This document shows, piece by piece, positions 15,621-24,091 of a stretch of 45,011 bases of DNA. The position numbers were made by a program, and so were the translations under genes. Source of the stretch: Nocardiopsis endophytica (GTDB taxonomy: Bacteria > Actinomycetota > Actinomycetes > Streptosporangiales > Streptosporangiaceae). Positions within the stretch are counted from its first letter, which is position 1; every line of letters begins with the position of its first letter. Below the pieces are notes generated by a model, which ran no database searches, was not told the DNA's origin, and saw nothing but the letters and a program-made list of their open reading frames with translations. Location: contig NZ_JAQFWQ010000055.1 of the NCBI RefSeq assembly GCF_027706725.1, positions 1 through 45,011 on the forward strand, in the 5' to 3' direction.

Positions 15621-18055
15621 GCGTCCCCTCCCTTGCCCTCGTCGCTCCCGTCGGCGTCCCTGTGGGCGTTCCGTTGGACCTTCGCCGCCCGCTTGCGCAG
15701 GAAGTCCTCCATCCGCCGCTGCGCCTCGGCGCTGCTCGACGCGGCCGACGCCATCAGCGCCTCGGTCAGGTAGCCCACCTCCGGGGCGGCCTCGGCGATC
15801 CTCGGCAGCGCCTCGACGACCGCGAAGTTGGTGAGCGGGGCGTTGGCGGCGGCGGCCCCGGCCAGGGCGACGGCGCGCTCCAGCGCCCCGCCCTCCGGTT
15901 CGAGGTACTGGGTCAGCCCGGCCGACGCGCCCTCTTCGGCGTCCAGCACCCGGCCGGTCAGCATCAGGTCGGCCATCCGGTGCGCGCCGATCAGCCGGGG
16001 CAGCCGCACCGAGCCCCCACCGCCGACGAACAGGCCCCGCTGTCCCTCGGGCAGCGCGTAGAAGGCGGTGCGGTCGGCCACCCTGATGTGCGCGGCGGCG
16101 GCCAGCTCCAGCCCGCCGCCGATCACCGCGCCCTTGAGTGCGGCCACCACCGGCAGGCCGCCGCGCTCCACGGCCGCGAAGGCCCTGTGCCACATGCGCG
16201 AGTGCCGCAGGCCGCTCTCGACGTCGCTGCCGCCCAGCTCGGACAGGTCCAGCCCGGCGCAGAAGTGGTCGCCCTCGGCGTCCAGCACCGCAGCGCGCGC
16301 CCAGTCGGGCGGCTCGGAGAAGAACCGGCCGATCCCGGTGACGGTGGCGTCGTCCAGCGCGTTGCGCTTGCCCGGGCGGCACAGGCGCAGCACGGCGACC
16401 GGGCCGCGGCGCTCGACCTCCAGCGAGCCGGGCAGCGCGGGCGCGGGAGCGGCGGGGGCCGGACCCCCGGACGCCCCACCGCCGTGGGCGCGCAGCCGGT
16501 GCCGCAGGACCTTCCCGGAGGCGGTGCGCGGGAGCTCGTCGACGAACACGACCTCCTTGGGCAGCTTGTACCGGGCCAGCCGGGCCTCCAGGTGCTCCCG
16601 GATCGGCGCGGGGTCGGCCGCGGCCCCCGGGGCGGCCTCGACGAAGGCGACCCCGGCCTCGCCCCAGCGCTCGTCCGGGCGGCCGACCACCGCCGCCGCG
16701 GCCACCTCGGGCAGCTCGTTCAGCACCGCCTCGACCTCGGCGGGGTAGACGTTCTCCCCGCCGGAGATGTACACGTCCTTGACCCGGTCGACCACGTGCA
16801 GCAGGCCGTCCCCGGCCCGCACCACGTCGCCCGTGCGGAACCAGTCGCCGGGCCCGCCCGGGGCACCGCCGTCGGTGAGGAAGCCGGCCTCCTCCACAGG
16901 CCGACCCCAGTAGCCGGAGAACACGTTCGGCCCGCGGACCAGCAGCTCTCCGGTACCGGAGCCGGCCGGGGCGGGGACCCCGTCCGGCCCGAGGAGGGCG
17001 GTGTCGGTGAAGAAGTGGGGGGCGCCCGCGGTCGGGGCGCCGTCGGGGAGCGCGGCCTCCATGGACACCCCGGGGGCCGCCTCGGTCATCCCGTAGCCCT
17101 GAAGGACGGGCACGCCGCGCCGCCGCCATTCCGCGGCGACGTGGGCGGGCATCGGGGAGCCGCCGTAGAGGACCAGCCGCAGCGAGGACAGGTCGGCTTC
17201 GGACCAGCGGGGGTCCTCGGCCATCATCTGCATCATCGTGGGCACGCAGGAGAAGCACGTGGCCCGGAGCTCCTCGATGAGGGACAGGACGGCCGCGGCG
17301 CCGAACCGCGGCACGACTTCGACCGTTCCGCCCTTGAGGAGCAGCGGGAGGGAGATCTGGCCCAGTCCCACGGCATGGAACAGGGGCGCGATGCACAGCC
17401 CGAGGTCGGTGCTCGTGAAGTCCAGGTGGACGAGCTGGTTGACGGTGTTCCAGGTCAGGTTTGCGTGGGTGAGCACCGCTGCCTTGGGGCGCCCCGTGGT
17501 GCCCGACGTGTAGAGGAACAGCGCGGGGTCGTCCATGGACACCGCATCGTGCGGAACCGCGTCGGACACGGCCCCGGACGCGTCCTGCGAAGGCGTTCTC
17601 GCGGCCAGTTCGTCGTACGACAGGTGGTGGCGCACGTCCCGGCGCGGGGAGTCGAGCGCGCGCAGGCGCTCGTCCGGTTCCTCCCCGCCGGGGCCGACGA
17701 CCAGGACCGAGGCCCCGCTATCGGCGAGCATGTAGTCCAGCTCCGCCGCGGCCAGCCGGTGGTTGAGCGGCACGAAGACCGCTCCCGCGCGCTGGGCGGC
17801 GAACATCGTCTCGAAGGTGGCCGTGTCGTTCAGCCCCAGGTAGGCGACGCGGTCGCCGTGCCGCACCCCGAGTCCGGCCAGCGCCGCCGCGAGGCGGTCG
17901 GTGCGGTCGGCAAGTTCCCGGTAGGTGAGCGCCCGGCCGCCCTGGCGGAGGGCGACGGAACCGGGCGAGATACGGGCACGGCGCCGGGGCCAGGACCCGA
18001 TCCCCGCGCCGGGGGTGAGGGGTGGGTGCGTGAGAGGGGGGTCGTTCTCTTCCAC
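15617..18055 (-). CDS. fusion protein: acyl-CoA ligase + enoyl-CoA hydratase (crotonase)
   Basis: An 812-aa bifunctional enzyme. Residues 1 to ~530 form an AMP-dependent CoA ligase with P-loop YTSGTTGRPK near 182, YGMTEAAPG, TGDVV, the hinge DRVKDVYISGGENVYPAEVE and the catalytic-lysine motif RTASGKVLRHRL. After a Gly/Pro/Ala linker, residues ~543-812 are a crotonase domain: HFCAGLDLSELGG oxyanion segment and IGGGLELA. E650 and E670 are 20 residues apart, as are the two catalytic glutamates of rat enoyl-CoA hydratase (144/164), so true hydratase activity is plausible. It would activate an acid, desaturated or alpha,beta-unsaturated, and hydrate it in one polypeptide. The start is GTG 18055, first of a four-gene operon. 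Confidence 0.9.
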   Translation of the reverse strand: MEENDPPLTHPPLTPGAGIGSWPRRRARISPGSVALRQGGRALTYRELADRTDRLAAALAGLGVRHGDRVAYLGLNDTATFETMFAAQRAGAVFVPLNHRLAAAELDYMLADSGASVLVVGPGGEEPDERLRALDSPRRDVRHHLSYDELAARTPSQDASGAVSDAVPHDAVSMDDPALFLYTSGTTGRPKAAVLTHANLTWNTVNQLVHLDFTSTDLGLCIAPLFHAVGLGQISLPLLLKGGTVEVVPRFGAAAVLSLIEELRATCFSCVPTMMQMMAEDPRWSEADLSSLRLVLYGGSPMPAHVAAEWRRRGVPVLQGYGMTEAAPGVSMEAALPDGAPTAGAPHFFTDTALLGPDGVPAPAGSGTGELLVRGPNVFSGYWGRPVEEAGFLTDGGAPGGPGDWFRTGDVVRAGDGLLHVVDRVKDVYISGGENVYPAEVEAVLNELPEVAAAAVVGRPDERWGEAGVAFVEAAPGAAADPAPIREHLEARLARYKLPKEVVFVDELPRTASGKVLRHRLRAHGGGASGGPAPAAPAPALPGSLEVERRGPVAVLRLCRPGKRNALDDATVTGIGRFFSEPPDWARAAVLDAEGDHFCAGLDLSELGGSDVESGLRHSRMWHRAFAAVERGGLPVVAALKGAVIGGGLELAAAAHIRVADRTAFYALPEGQRGLFVGGGGSVRLPRLIGAHRMADLMLTGRVLDAEEGASAGLTQYLEPEGGALERAVALAGAAAANAPLTNFAVVEALPRIAEAAPEVGYLTEALMASAASSSAEAQRRMEDFLRKRAAKVQRNAHRDADGSDEGKGGDA

Positions 18056-18065
18056 AGCAGGAGAA

Positions 18066-18082
18066 TATCAAGCTACCTGATA
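18066..18082. promoter_or_regulatory. palindromic operator at the ligase-hydratase promoter
   Basis: TATCAAGCTACCTGATA has inverted arms TATCA/TGATA plus inner G/C matches. On the minus strand it overlaps a proposed -10 TAGCTT, 11 bp before the GTG start. It matches 12 of 17 positions with AATCAGTTTTCCTGACA at 25986-26002 beside the MarR gene, so the same MarR may bind both (inference). Confidence 0.55.
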
Positions 18083-18140
18083 CAAAGGAAGGAGCTGAAT
18101 GATAAAGAAGCAGCGCTTCCCCGTGAAAGAGAAACAGGGA

Positions 18141-18173
18141 ACCTGCCACGCCTCCCCTTCACCCCCGGGGCAG
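18141..18173 (-). terminator. possible terminator after substrate-binding protein gene
   Basis: CCTGCC and GGCAGG frame a region with inner C-run and G-run, directly after the stop at 18176 on the minus strand. The stem is modest; read-through into the ligase operon is possible. The rest of this 120-bp gap is unusually AT-rich for the window. Confidence 0.35.
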
Positions 18174-18175
18174 GC

Positions 18176-19807
18176 TCATTCCCCGGTCCCGCCGAGCCGG
18201 GCGGCCCACGGCGCCGCCAGCCACGCCGACGACACGGGTGGTCCCGTCAGGCCGTCGCGCAGGAACAGGCGAGAGTAGGTCTCGCCCAGCGTCACCTGGA
18301 GCCGGGCGTCGTGGTAGAGCCTCTGCGCCTCCACGAAGCCCTCCGCCGCCTCCTCGGGGTCCGTCGTCGCCATCGCGCCCCGCAGGGCCCCGGCGACCTC
18401 GGGATCGTCGTGGCCCGACCAGTTGAAGTCGCCGCCCTCCAGGGCGAACATCGGCGCGTAGTACAGCGCGCCGGGCGCCTCCAGGTACCCCGTCGTCGCC
18501 ACCAGGTCGGTCCCCTCGCGCGCCGCGGGGTCGTAGAAGAACGCCGCGAACTCGGTCGGCTGGAAGCGCTCGATGGAGATGTCCAGCCCGATGTCGGCGC
18601 CGGCGGCCTGCACGATCTGGGCGCCCAGCAGGCTCTCCTGGTCCCCCGACGCGATCGCCAGGACCAGCTCGGCGCCCCCGGCCCCGGCCTCCTCGACCAG
18701 GGCACGGGCCTGTTCCAGGTCGGGGCCGCCGATCTCGGGAAGCGCGTCATAGCCCTGCCGGTAGATGTCGGCGGCCGGGTCGCCCTCCCACGCCAGGGGC
18801 GGCGTGAACGTCTTCATCGGACGCCCCATCCCGCGCAGCACCTGCTCCACGTACAGGTCCTTATCGATCGCCAGGTCCAGGGCCCGGCGCACGCGCGGGT
18901 CGGCGGCCGGCCCCTCGTCGGTGGTCGGACCGAAGCTCGCCGACATGGTGCTCGGCCCGGCGTACAGCGTCCCCGCGTCCGAGGAGCGCAGCGTCCGCGA
19001 GCCCTCCACCGGCGGCTGGTAGGCGCCGTCCATCTCACCGCTGATCAGCGCGGCGGTGACGGTGGAGGAGTCGTTGACGAAGCGGAACTCCAGCTCGTCC
19101 ACGAGCGGGGCGCCGTCCCGGTAGGCGTCGTTGGCGGTGATGGTCAGGCCCTCACCGTGCCGCCACTCGCCGAACGCGAAGGGGCCCGTGCACATCAGCC
19201 CGCCGTCGGCCCGGCCGAACGCCTCCCCGGCCTCCTCGGCGTACTCCTTCTGGACGACCGCGCCGGCCGCCCCGGCCAGAAGGTTGCGGAACTGGATGTC
19301 CGGCCCCTCCATCTCCAGCACCACCCGGAGCGGCCCGTCGGTGCGCACCTCCTCCACCCCGGCGAAGGCGAACGCCGTCACCGCCTGCACCTGCGGGTCC
19401 ATCTGCCGCTCCAGGCCGTAGGCGACGTCCTCGGCGGTCACCGGGGTGCCGTCCCAGAAGGTCACGCCCTCCTCGATCCCGATGGCGAACGTGTCCTCGT
19501 CCTCCCACTCGGCGTACGCGGCGACCCCGGGACCGATGGAGTAGTCGGGGTGCAGCCGCAGCAGCGATTCGCACAGGTTGACGGCCACCGCGGACTCGGA
19601 GGGGGAGCCGGCCCGCACCGGGTCCAGCGTCCTCGGCTCCCCCTGCGGGAGCCCCCATACGACGCGGTCGACCGGCTCCGTTCCGGGTTCGGTGGCCTCC
19701 ACCAGCTCCACCTCGCCGAGGCCGGCCTCCTCCCCCGGTCCGCACCCCGTGGCGGCGAGGACCACCACCAGCGGAAACAGGGCGGGGGCGAAGCGCCGGC
19801 CACTCAC
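18176..19807 (-). CDS. ABC transporter substrate-binding lipoprotein, family 5 (Dpp/Opp type)
   Basis: A 543-aa lipoprotein. Its N-terminus RRFAPALFPLVVVLAATGC gives a signal peptide and lipobox with C22, then a short acidic linker. SBP_bac_5 motifs follow: LPQGEPRTLDPVRAGSPSES, FAIGIEEGVTFWDGTPVTAEDVAYGLER (in parts), FGPTTDEGPAADPRVRRALDLAIDKDLYVEQVLRG. The C-terminal lobe ends in YSRLFLRDGLTG. GTG 19807 overlaps the hydrolase stop as GTGA. It should capture the ligand outside the membrane and hand it to the two permeases encoded upstream (24962-25906, 24091-24957). Family 5 proteins bind peptides but also many non-peptides. Confidence 0.93.
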   Translation of the reverse strand: MSGRRFAPALFPLVVVLAATGCGPGEEAGLGEVELVEATEPGTEPVDRVVWGLPQGEPRTLDPVRAGSPSESAVAVNLCESLLRLHPDYSIGPGVAAYAEWEDEDTFAIGIEEGVTFWDGTPVTAEDVAYGLERQMDPQVQAVTAFAFAGVEEVRTDGPLRVVLEMEGPDIQFRNLLAGAAGAVVQKEYAEEAGEAFGRADGGLMCTGPFAFGEWRHGEGLTITANDAYRDGAPLVDELEFRFVNDSSTVTAALISGEMDGAYQPPVEGSRTLRSSDAGTLYAGPSTMSASFGPTTDEGPAADPRVRRALDLAIDKDLYVEQVLRGMGRPMKTFTPPLAWEGDPAADIYRQGYDALPEIGGPDLEQARALVEEAGAGGAELVLAIASGDQESLLGAQIVQAAGADIGLDISIERFQPTEFAAFFYDPAAREGTDLVATTGYLEAPGALYYAPMFALEGGDFNWSGHDDPEVAGALRGAMATTDPEEAAEGFVEAQRLYHDARLQVTLGETYSRLFLRDGLTGPPVSSAWLAAPWAARLGGTGE

Positions 19808-21495
19808 CGCCGGCCGCCTTCGCCGTGCGCCTCCGGCAGCCGGTTCAGGTGCACGCGCGCCCCGTCGGCGCCGCCGAGCCGCAGGGTCTGGTGGTTCTTC
19901 TCCGCCGTCGCTGCCGTCCAGGGGTCCAGTCCGTTCCCGGGCTGGGGCATGAACTCGGGGAAGTCGCTGGAGGCCACGTGCACGCGGAAGCGGTGCCCGG
20001 CGCGCAGCCGGTAGCCGATCTGGCCCATGCCGATGTCGACGCGGCGGCCGCCCGCGGTGTCGGGGAGGTGCACCTGGCCGCGCGCCACCAGGTGGGCGGC
20101 GCCGTCCGGGGCGATGTCGAGCAGCCGCACGAACACGTCCATCTTCGGGCCGCTGCTGCCGACCTCGCCGGTGAAGCGCACCGGCCCCGCGTGGTCGGTG
20201 TCCTCCCCGGCCCGTGGGCCGTCGAAGACCAGCACGTCGGGGCGGTCGGCCCAGGCGCGCTCGTCGGGGTATTCGCGCAGGACCGCGAACGGGTCCGTGA
20301 CCGGCGAGGGCACGAGGTCGTCCGGGTCGTGGGTCCACTCCACGACGGCGGGGGCCGCCTCCTCAGCGTCCGGCCCCTCCCCGGGCACCAGCCGCCCTTC
20401 GGGGGACAGGGCGAGGACGAGCGGCGAGAGGCCCTCGGGCGGCCAGCTCGCGCTCGTCCGGAAGCCCTCGGTGTGCGCGAGGTTCCACCGGACCCTGGGG
20501 ATGTCCTCGGGCGATCCCTGCCCCTTGACGAAGACGTCGAAGAACTCCAGGGCGGGTTCGAGGTACCCGGGAAGGGACGCGCGGACCTCCTCGGGCGTGT
20601 GCTCCGTCCGGCGCCCGGCCTCGGACAGGCCGACGCTGTCGTGGTCGATGGAGTCGATGAACAGGTACTGGTTGTGCGCCCACCCCGGGCGCTCGGCCAG
20701 CGCGTACACGTCCTGCCAGTGCCACGGCGCGCAGTTGTCCCACCAGCCCATCTGGTGCAGGACCGGGAGGGGGCGGGCGTCGTAGGGGTGGCCCCAGGGG
20801 AAGCGCCGCAGGAACACCGGGTTGTCCGGGTGCCACAGGTCGAACGACATCGACCGGGTGCCCATCTGCGCGAAGAACCGCTCCACGTTGTCGATGTAGG
20901 GCCGGTGCGACCAGTCCGGCTCCCACAGGTGGACGTCGTTGTCGTGGAAGAACGTCACCGGGTACATGCGGTGGATGCTCATCTCCACCTCCATCGCGCC
21001 GTCCTCACCGGCCGGCTCGGGCAGCGAGCCCAGGCGGGTGCCGGTCACCCGGGGCGCGATCGCCTTGAGCGCGGGATGGCCGGTCGAGGCGGCGGCCCAC
21101 TGGGTGTAGCCGTAGTAGGAGTCGCCCCACATGGCCACGTCGCCGTCGCACCACGGCTGCTTGGCGACCCAGTCGATGGTGTCGTAGCCGTCCACCGCCT
21201 CGTTGACGAAGAGCAGCGTCTCTCCCTCGGAGCGGAACTTGCCGCGCACGTCCTGGGCGACCACGTGGTAGCCGCGCCCGACCATGTAGGCGGCGATGTC
21301 CGGGATGGAGACGAAGGGCCCGTCCTTGTCGTAGGGGAGGCGGATGAGGATGACCGGCCCGGGGGAGCCGTCGCCCGTCAGGTAGACGTCGGTGGCCAGG
21401 CGCACGCGGTCGCGCATCGGGACCATGTACTGCGTGGCGCCTTCGGGGACGGGGGCCGGTCCGTTGTGCAGGATCTGGATGGGCTCGGTGTCCAT
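19804..21495 (-). CDS. CocE/NonD-family alpha/beta hydrolase (X-Pro dipeptidyl-peptidase-like)
   Basis: A 563-aa serine hydrolase. It has the N-terminal alpha/beta hydrolase region (MRDRVRLATDVYL, QDVRGKFRSEG), nucleophile S126 in MWGDSYYGYTQW, a helical cap and the C-terminal jelly-roll typical of the family (MDVFVRLLDIAPDGAAHLVARGQ). No signal peptide is visible, so it is cytoplasmic. ATG 21495 has AGAGGA upstream. Known members cleave cocaine-type esters, glutaryl amides and X-Pro peptides. Sitting inside an importer operon, it probably hydrolyses the imported ester or amide to release an acid for the ligase; this is inference. Confidence 0.9.
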   Translation of the reverse strand: MDTEPIQILHNGPAPVPEGATQYMVPMRDRVRLATDVYLTGDGSPGPVILIRLPYDKDGPFVSIPDIAAYMVGRGYHVVAQDVRGKFRSEGETLLFVNEAVDGYDTIDWVAKQPWCDGDVAMWGDSYYGYTQWAAASTGHPALKAIAPRVTGTRLGSLPEPAGEDGAMEVEMSIHRMYPVTFFHDNDVHLWEPDWSHRPYIDNVERFFAQMGTRSMSFDLWHPDNPVFLRRFPWGHPYDARPLPVLHQMGWWDNCAPWHWQDVYALAERPGWAHNQYLFIDSIDHDSVGLSEAGRRTEHTPEEVRASLPGYLEPALEFFDVFVKGQGSPEDIPRVRWNLAHTEGFRTSASWPPEGLSPLVLALSPEGRLVPGEGPDAEEAAPAVVEWTHDPDDLVPSPVTDPFAVLREYPDERAWADRPDVLVFDGPRAGEDTDHAGPVRFTGEVGSSGPKMDVFVRLLDIAPDGAAHLVARGQVHLPDTAGGRRVDIGMGQIGYRLRAGHRFRVHVASSDFPEFMPQPGNGLDPWTAATAEKNHQTLRLGGADGARVHLNRLPEAHGEGGRR

Positions 21496-21516
21496 GTGTC
21501 GTCCTCTCTCTGAGCG

Positions 21517-21551
21517 GATCTGCGGATGTGCGGCTCTGCGGATGTGTGGAT
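21517..21551 (-). repeat. short tandem repeat upstream of the CocE-type gene
   Basis: On the minus strand a 16-bp unit, CACATCCGCAGAGCCG then CACATCCGCAGATCCG, occurs twice in the 5' leader of the hydrolase message. Role unknown; it may be slippage-prone. Confidence 0.5.
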
Positions 21552-21598
21552 CTGTCGACTCGTCGATGTCGCCGGGCGCCGTCGGCCGACGCGCCCTC

Positions 21599-21619
21599 GG
21601 GGCACGGCGGCCGTGCCCC
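21599..21619. terminator. intra-operon stem-loop
   Basis: GGGGCACGG and CCGTGCCCC form a perfect 9-bp stem with loop CGG in the 136-bp gap between the DUF3237 and hydrolase genes. It may terminate part of transcription or set mRNA stability within the importer operon. Confidence 0.5.
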
Positions 21620-21631
21620 TCGGAGCACCGC

Positions 21632-22102
21632 TCAGCGCACCGCGAAGAAGCGGATGCAGATCCGCCCGGTCTCCGCCTCGTCCCGGGCCTCACCGACGAA
21701 GACGGTCCGGGTCAGCCAGGCGTGCTCCGCGGCGTCGGTGCGGAACTCGGGGCTGGTGCGGAAGTAGTACTCGCCGGGGTCCACGGGCTCGCGGGCCTCG
21801 GCGCGGCGCGCCACCGCGGGGTCGGCGACGAAGTGGCCCCGGTTGGTGATGTCGATCAGCGCGCCGTCGTCGGCGCGGATGAGGTAACGGGCGTTCACGT
21901 CGGTCACGCGCTCGTCCCGTTCGACGGCCCAGTCGCCGCCGCCGGGCACGACCGTCCCGTTGAGCAGTGGGCCTTCGACCACGCCTCCGGTGATGGGGAC
22001 GAACGACAGGGGCCCACGGGAGCCGTCGCCGATCGCCTCCGGGGCGGCGCATTCGACCTTCGCCTCGAATGCGAACTCCAGGGCGGGGGGTCGGGGGGTC
22101 AT
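21632..22102 (-). CDS. DUF3237-family protein
   Basis: A 156-aa cytoplasmic protein. The family pattern is visible: an N-terminal strand, GPLSFVPITGGVVEGPLLNGTVVPGGGDW, NARYLIRADDGALIDITNRGHF, GEYYFRTSPEFRT and the end AWLTRTVFVGEARDEAE. This is DUF3237, a small lipocalin/barrel-like fold often encoded near aromatic or xenobiotic degradation genes; its biochemical role is not established. ATG 22102 overlaps the upstream ATPase stop (ATGA). Co-translation with the importer suggests it handles the same compound. Confidence 0.85.
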   Translation of the reverse strand: MTPRPPALEFAFEAKVECAAPEAIGDGSRGPLSFVPITGGVVEGPLLNGTVVPGGGDWAVERDERVTDVNARYLIRADDGALIDITNRGHFVADPAVARRAEAREPVDPGEYYFRTSPEFRTDAAEHAWLTRTVFVGEARDEAETGRICIRFFAVR

Positions 22103-23049
22103 GGCGCCGTCCTTCCGGGGTCGGGGATTCCTGTGGGATGCGGGACGTGTGGGCCGCCGCCGGGTCCGCCGGCCGACGGGTCGGTCGAGGGGGCGGCCGA
22201 CGGGTCGGCGCGCCCGATCGAGCGGCGCGGGGTCCAGCCGGGCCGGGGCAGGGATTCGATCAGCCGCCGCGTGCACGCGGCGCGCGGCGCGGCCAGCACG
22301 TCGTCGGTGGGCCCCTGCTCGGCCACCCGGCCGCCGTCCATCACCAGCACCCGGTCGCACAGGTGCCGCGCGGCGGCCAGGTCGTGGGTGACGAAGAGCA
22401 GGGCCAGGCCGGTGTCCGCACGGATGTCGGCGAGCAGGTTGAGCACCTGGGCCTGGATGGAGACGTCCAGCGCGGCGACCGCCTCGTCCAGCACCAGGAG
22501 CCGGGGGTCGGCCGCGAGGGCGCGGGCGATGGCCACCCTCTGCCGCTGCCCGCCGGACAGGGCGCCGGGCCGGAGGCCGCCGTGCGCGGGGGCCAGGCCG
22601 ACCCGGTCGAGGAGCGCATCGGCACGGCGGCGCGCGGCCGGGCGGCCGGACCGGCCGGCTCCGTGGAGCGCCAGCGCCTCCTCCAGGCAGCCGCGCACGC
22701 TCTGGCGGCGGTCGAGCGAGGAGTAGGGGTCCTGGAAGACCATCTGCACCACGCTGCCCCGGCGGCGGCGCTCCCGCGCGGTGGGGCGGCGGTGCGACCA
22801 GTCCTCTCCCTCGACCCGGACGGTCCCGGATGTGGGCGCCTCCAGGCCGACGACCATGCGCGCGGTGGTCGTCTTGCCCGATCCCGACCCGCCGACGACG
22901 GCCAGCGCGCCGCCGCGCTCCAGGCGGAAGGAGACACCGTCCACGGCGACGGCCTCCTCGCGCCCGCGGGCGGCCCGGTTCCGGACCCGGAACACCTTGC
23001 GCAGTTCGGACGCCTCCAGCAGCGGGGCGCCGGTCCCCGTTTCAGCCAC
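22099..23049 (-). CDS. Dpp/Opp-type ABC transporter ATPase F
   Basis: A 316-aa ATPase, second of a pair. It has Walker A GGSGSGKTTTA, Q-loop MVFQDPYSSLDRRQSV, signature LSGGQRQRVAIARALA, Walker B LLVLDEAVAALD and the H-loop FVTHDLA. The Walker B segment reads DEAVAALD, as in many Dpp/Gsi F-subunits. GTG 23049 has GGAGG upstream and overlaps the ATPase D gene by 8 bp. The C-terminal ~40 residues are Pro/Gly/Ser-rich and likely disordered. Confidence 0.93.
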   Translation of the reverse strand: MAETGTGAPLLEASELRKVFRVRNRAARGREEAVAVDGVSFRLERGGALAVVGGSGSGKTTTARMVVGLEAPTSGTVRVEGEDWSHRRPTARERRRRGSVVQMVFQDPYSSLDRRQSVRGCLEEALALHGAGRSGRPAARRRADALLDRVGLAPAHGGLRPGALSGGQRQRVAIARALAADPRLLVLDEAVAALDVSIQAQVLNLLADIRADTGLALLFVTHDLAAARHLCDRVLVMDGGRVAEQGPTDDVLAAPRAACTRRLIESLPRPGWTPRRSIGRADPSAAPSTDPSAGGPGGGPHVPHPTGIPDPGRTAP

Positions 23050-24091
23050 GGCGGTCCTCCTCTCCGATCTCTCCGGGGGCACCGCCGCCGGCGTCCTCGC
23101 CGACGTCCTCGCCGAAGTCCGTGCCGGGCGCGCCCTCATCGGCGAAGTGGCAGGCCACCCGTCCGGCGCCGAGCGGGCGCAGCGGCGGTGCCGCGGCGCA
23201 CACCTCGGCCGCGCGGGGGCAGCGGTCGCGGAAGGCGCACCCGTCGGGCGCCTCGTAGGCGGGCAGGGGCCGACCGGGCACCGCCTCCAGGCGGCCGCGC
23301 GGACCCCGGATGCGGGGGCGGGCGCGCAGCAGTCCGGCGGTGTAGGGGTGCAGCGGGCGGCGCTCCAGCTCCCGCGCGGGGAGCTCCTCCACCACGCGGC
23401 CCGCGTACATCACCCCCACGCGGTCGCACACGGCCGCGGCCAGGTCCAGGTCGTGCGTGATGAACAGCAGCGCGGCGCCGCGCTCGCGCCGCAGGTCGCC
23501 CAGGATCGCCATCACCTCCTCCTGGGTGGTGGCGTCCAGGGCCGTGGTGGGCTCGTCGGCCAGGATCAGCCGGGGCCGGGCCGCAAGCACGGAGGCGATC
23601 ATCACCCGCTGCAGCAGGCCCCCGGACAGCTCGTGCGGCCACTGGCGCATCCGGCGGGGCGCGGCGTCCACGCCGACCTCCTCCAGGAGGCCGACCGCCT
23701 CGGACTCGGCGCGGCGCCGGGAGGCGCCGCCCACCGTGCGCAGCCCCTCGGTCAGGAAGTCGCCGACGCTGCGCACCGGGTTGATGTGCGCGCGGGGGTC
23801 CTGGAAGACCATGCCCACCCCGCCGGACCGGTAGCGGCGCAGTCCGGCGGGGGTGAAGGCGCCTACGTCCGCGCCGTCGAACAGGATCCGGCCGCGCGTG
23901 CGCAGGGCGCGCGGGAGCAGCCGCAGCACCGCACGGGCGGTGAGCGACTTGCCCGACCCGGACTCCCCGACCAGGCCGAACGCCTCGCCCGGGGCGACGT
24001 CCAGGCCCACGCCCCGGACCAGCGGGCGGCCAGGCGCCTCCACGTGCAGGTCCTCCACGCGCAGCAGGGCGGGTTCCCTCGGTCCGCTCAT
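23042..24091 (-). CDS. Dpp/Opp-type ABC transporter ATPase D
   Basis: A 349-aa ATPase. It has Walker A GESGSGKSLTARAVL, Q-loop MVFQDPRAHINPVRSVGDFL, signature LSGGLLQRVMIASVLA, Walker B LILADEPTTALD and H-loop FITHDLDLAAAVCDRV. The oligopeptide-transporter C-terminal domain, PDGCAFRDRCPRAAEVC, carries the cysteines that bind an Fe-S cluster in some homologues. It ends in an acidic/Gly-rich tail. ATG 24091 overlaps the permease stop (TGATG). It works as a heterodimer with ATPase F. Confidence 0.93.
   Translation of the reverse strand: MSGPREPALLRVEDLHVEAPGRPLVRGVGLDVAPGEAFGLVGESGSGKSLTARAVLRLLPRALRTRGRILFDGADVGAFTPAGLRRYRSGGVGMVFQDPRAHINPVRSVGDFLTEGLRTVGGASRRRAESEAVGLLEEVGVDAAPRRMRQWPHELSGGLLQRVMIASVLAARPRLILADEPTTALDATTQEEVMAILGDLRRERGAALLFITHDLDLAAAVCDRVGVMYAGRVVEELPARELERRPLHPYTAGLLRARPRIRGPRGRLEAVPGRPLPAYEAPDGCAFRDRCPRAAEVCAAAPPLRPLGAGRVACHFADEGAPGTDFGEDVGEDAGGGAPGEIGEEDRRG

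Noticed and set aside
15621-17396. N-terminal extension of the acetoacetyl-CoA synthetase frame
   Set aside because: It overlaps the ligase-hydratase fusion out of frame; the family N-terminus starts just after GTG 15620.
15404-20014. 1536-codon open frame on the + strand
   Set aside because: It runs antisense through four well-supported genes; its protein is a low-complexity Arg/Gly/Val/His mix without domains. High third-position GC removes stop codons on the opposite strand.
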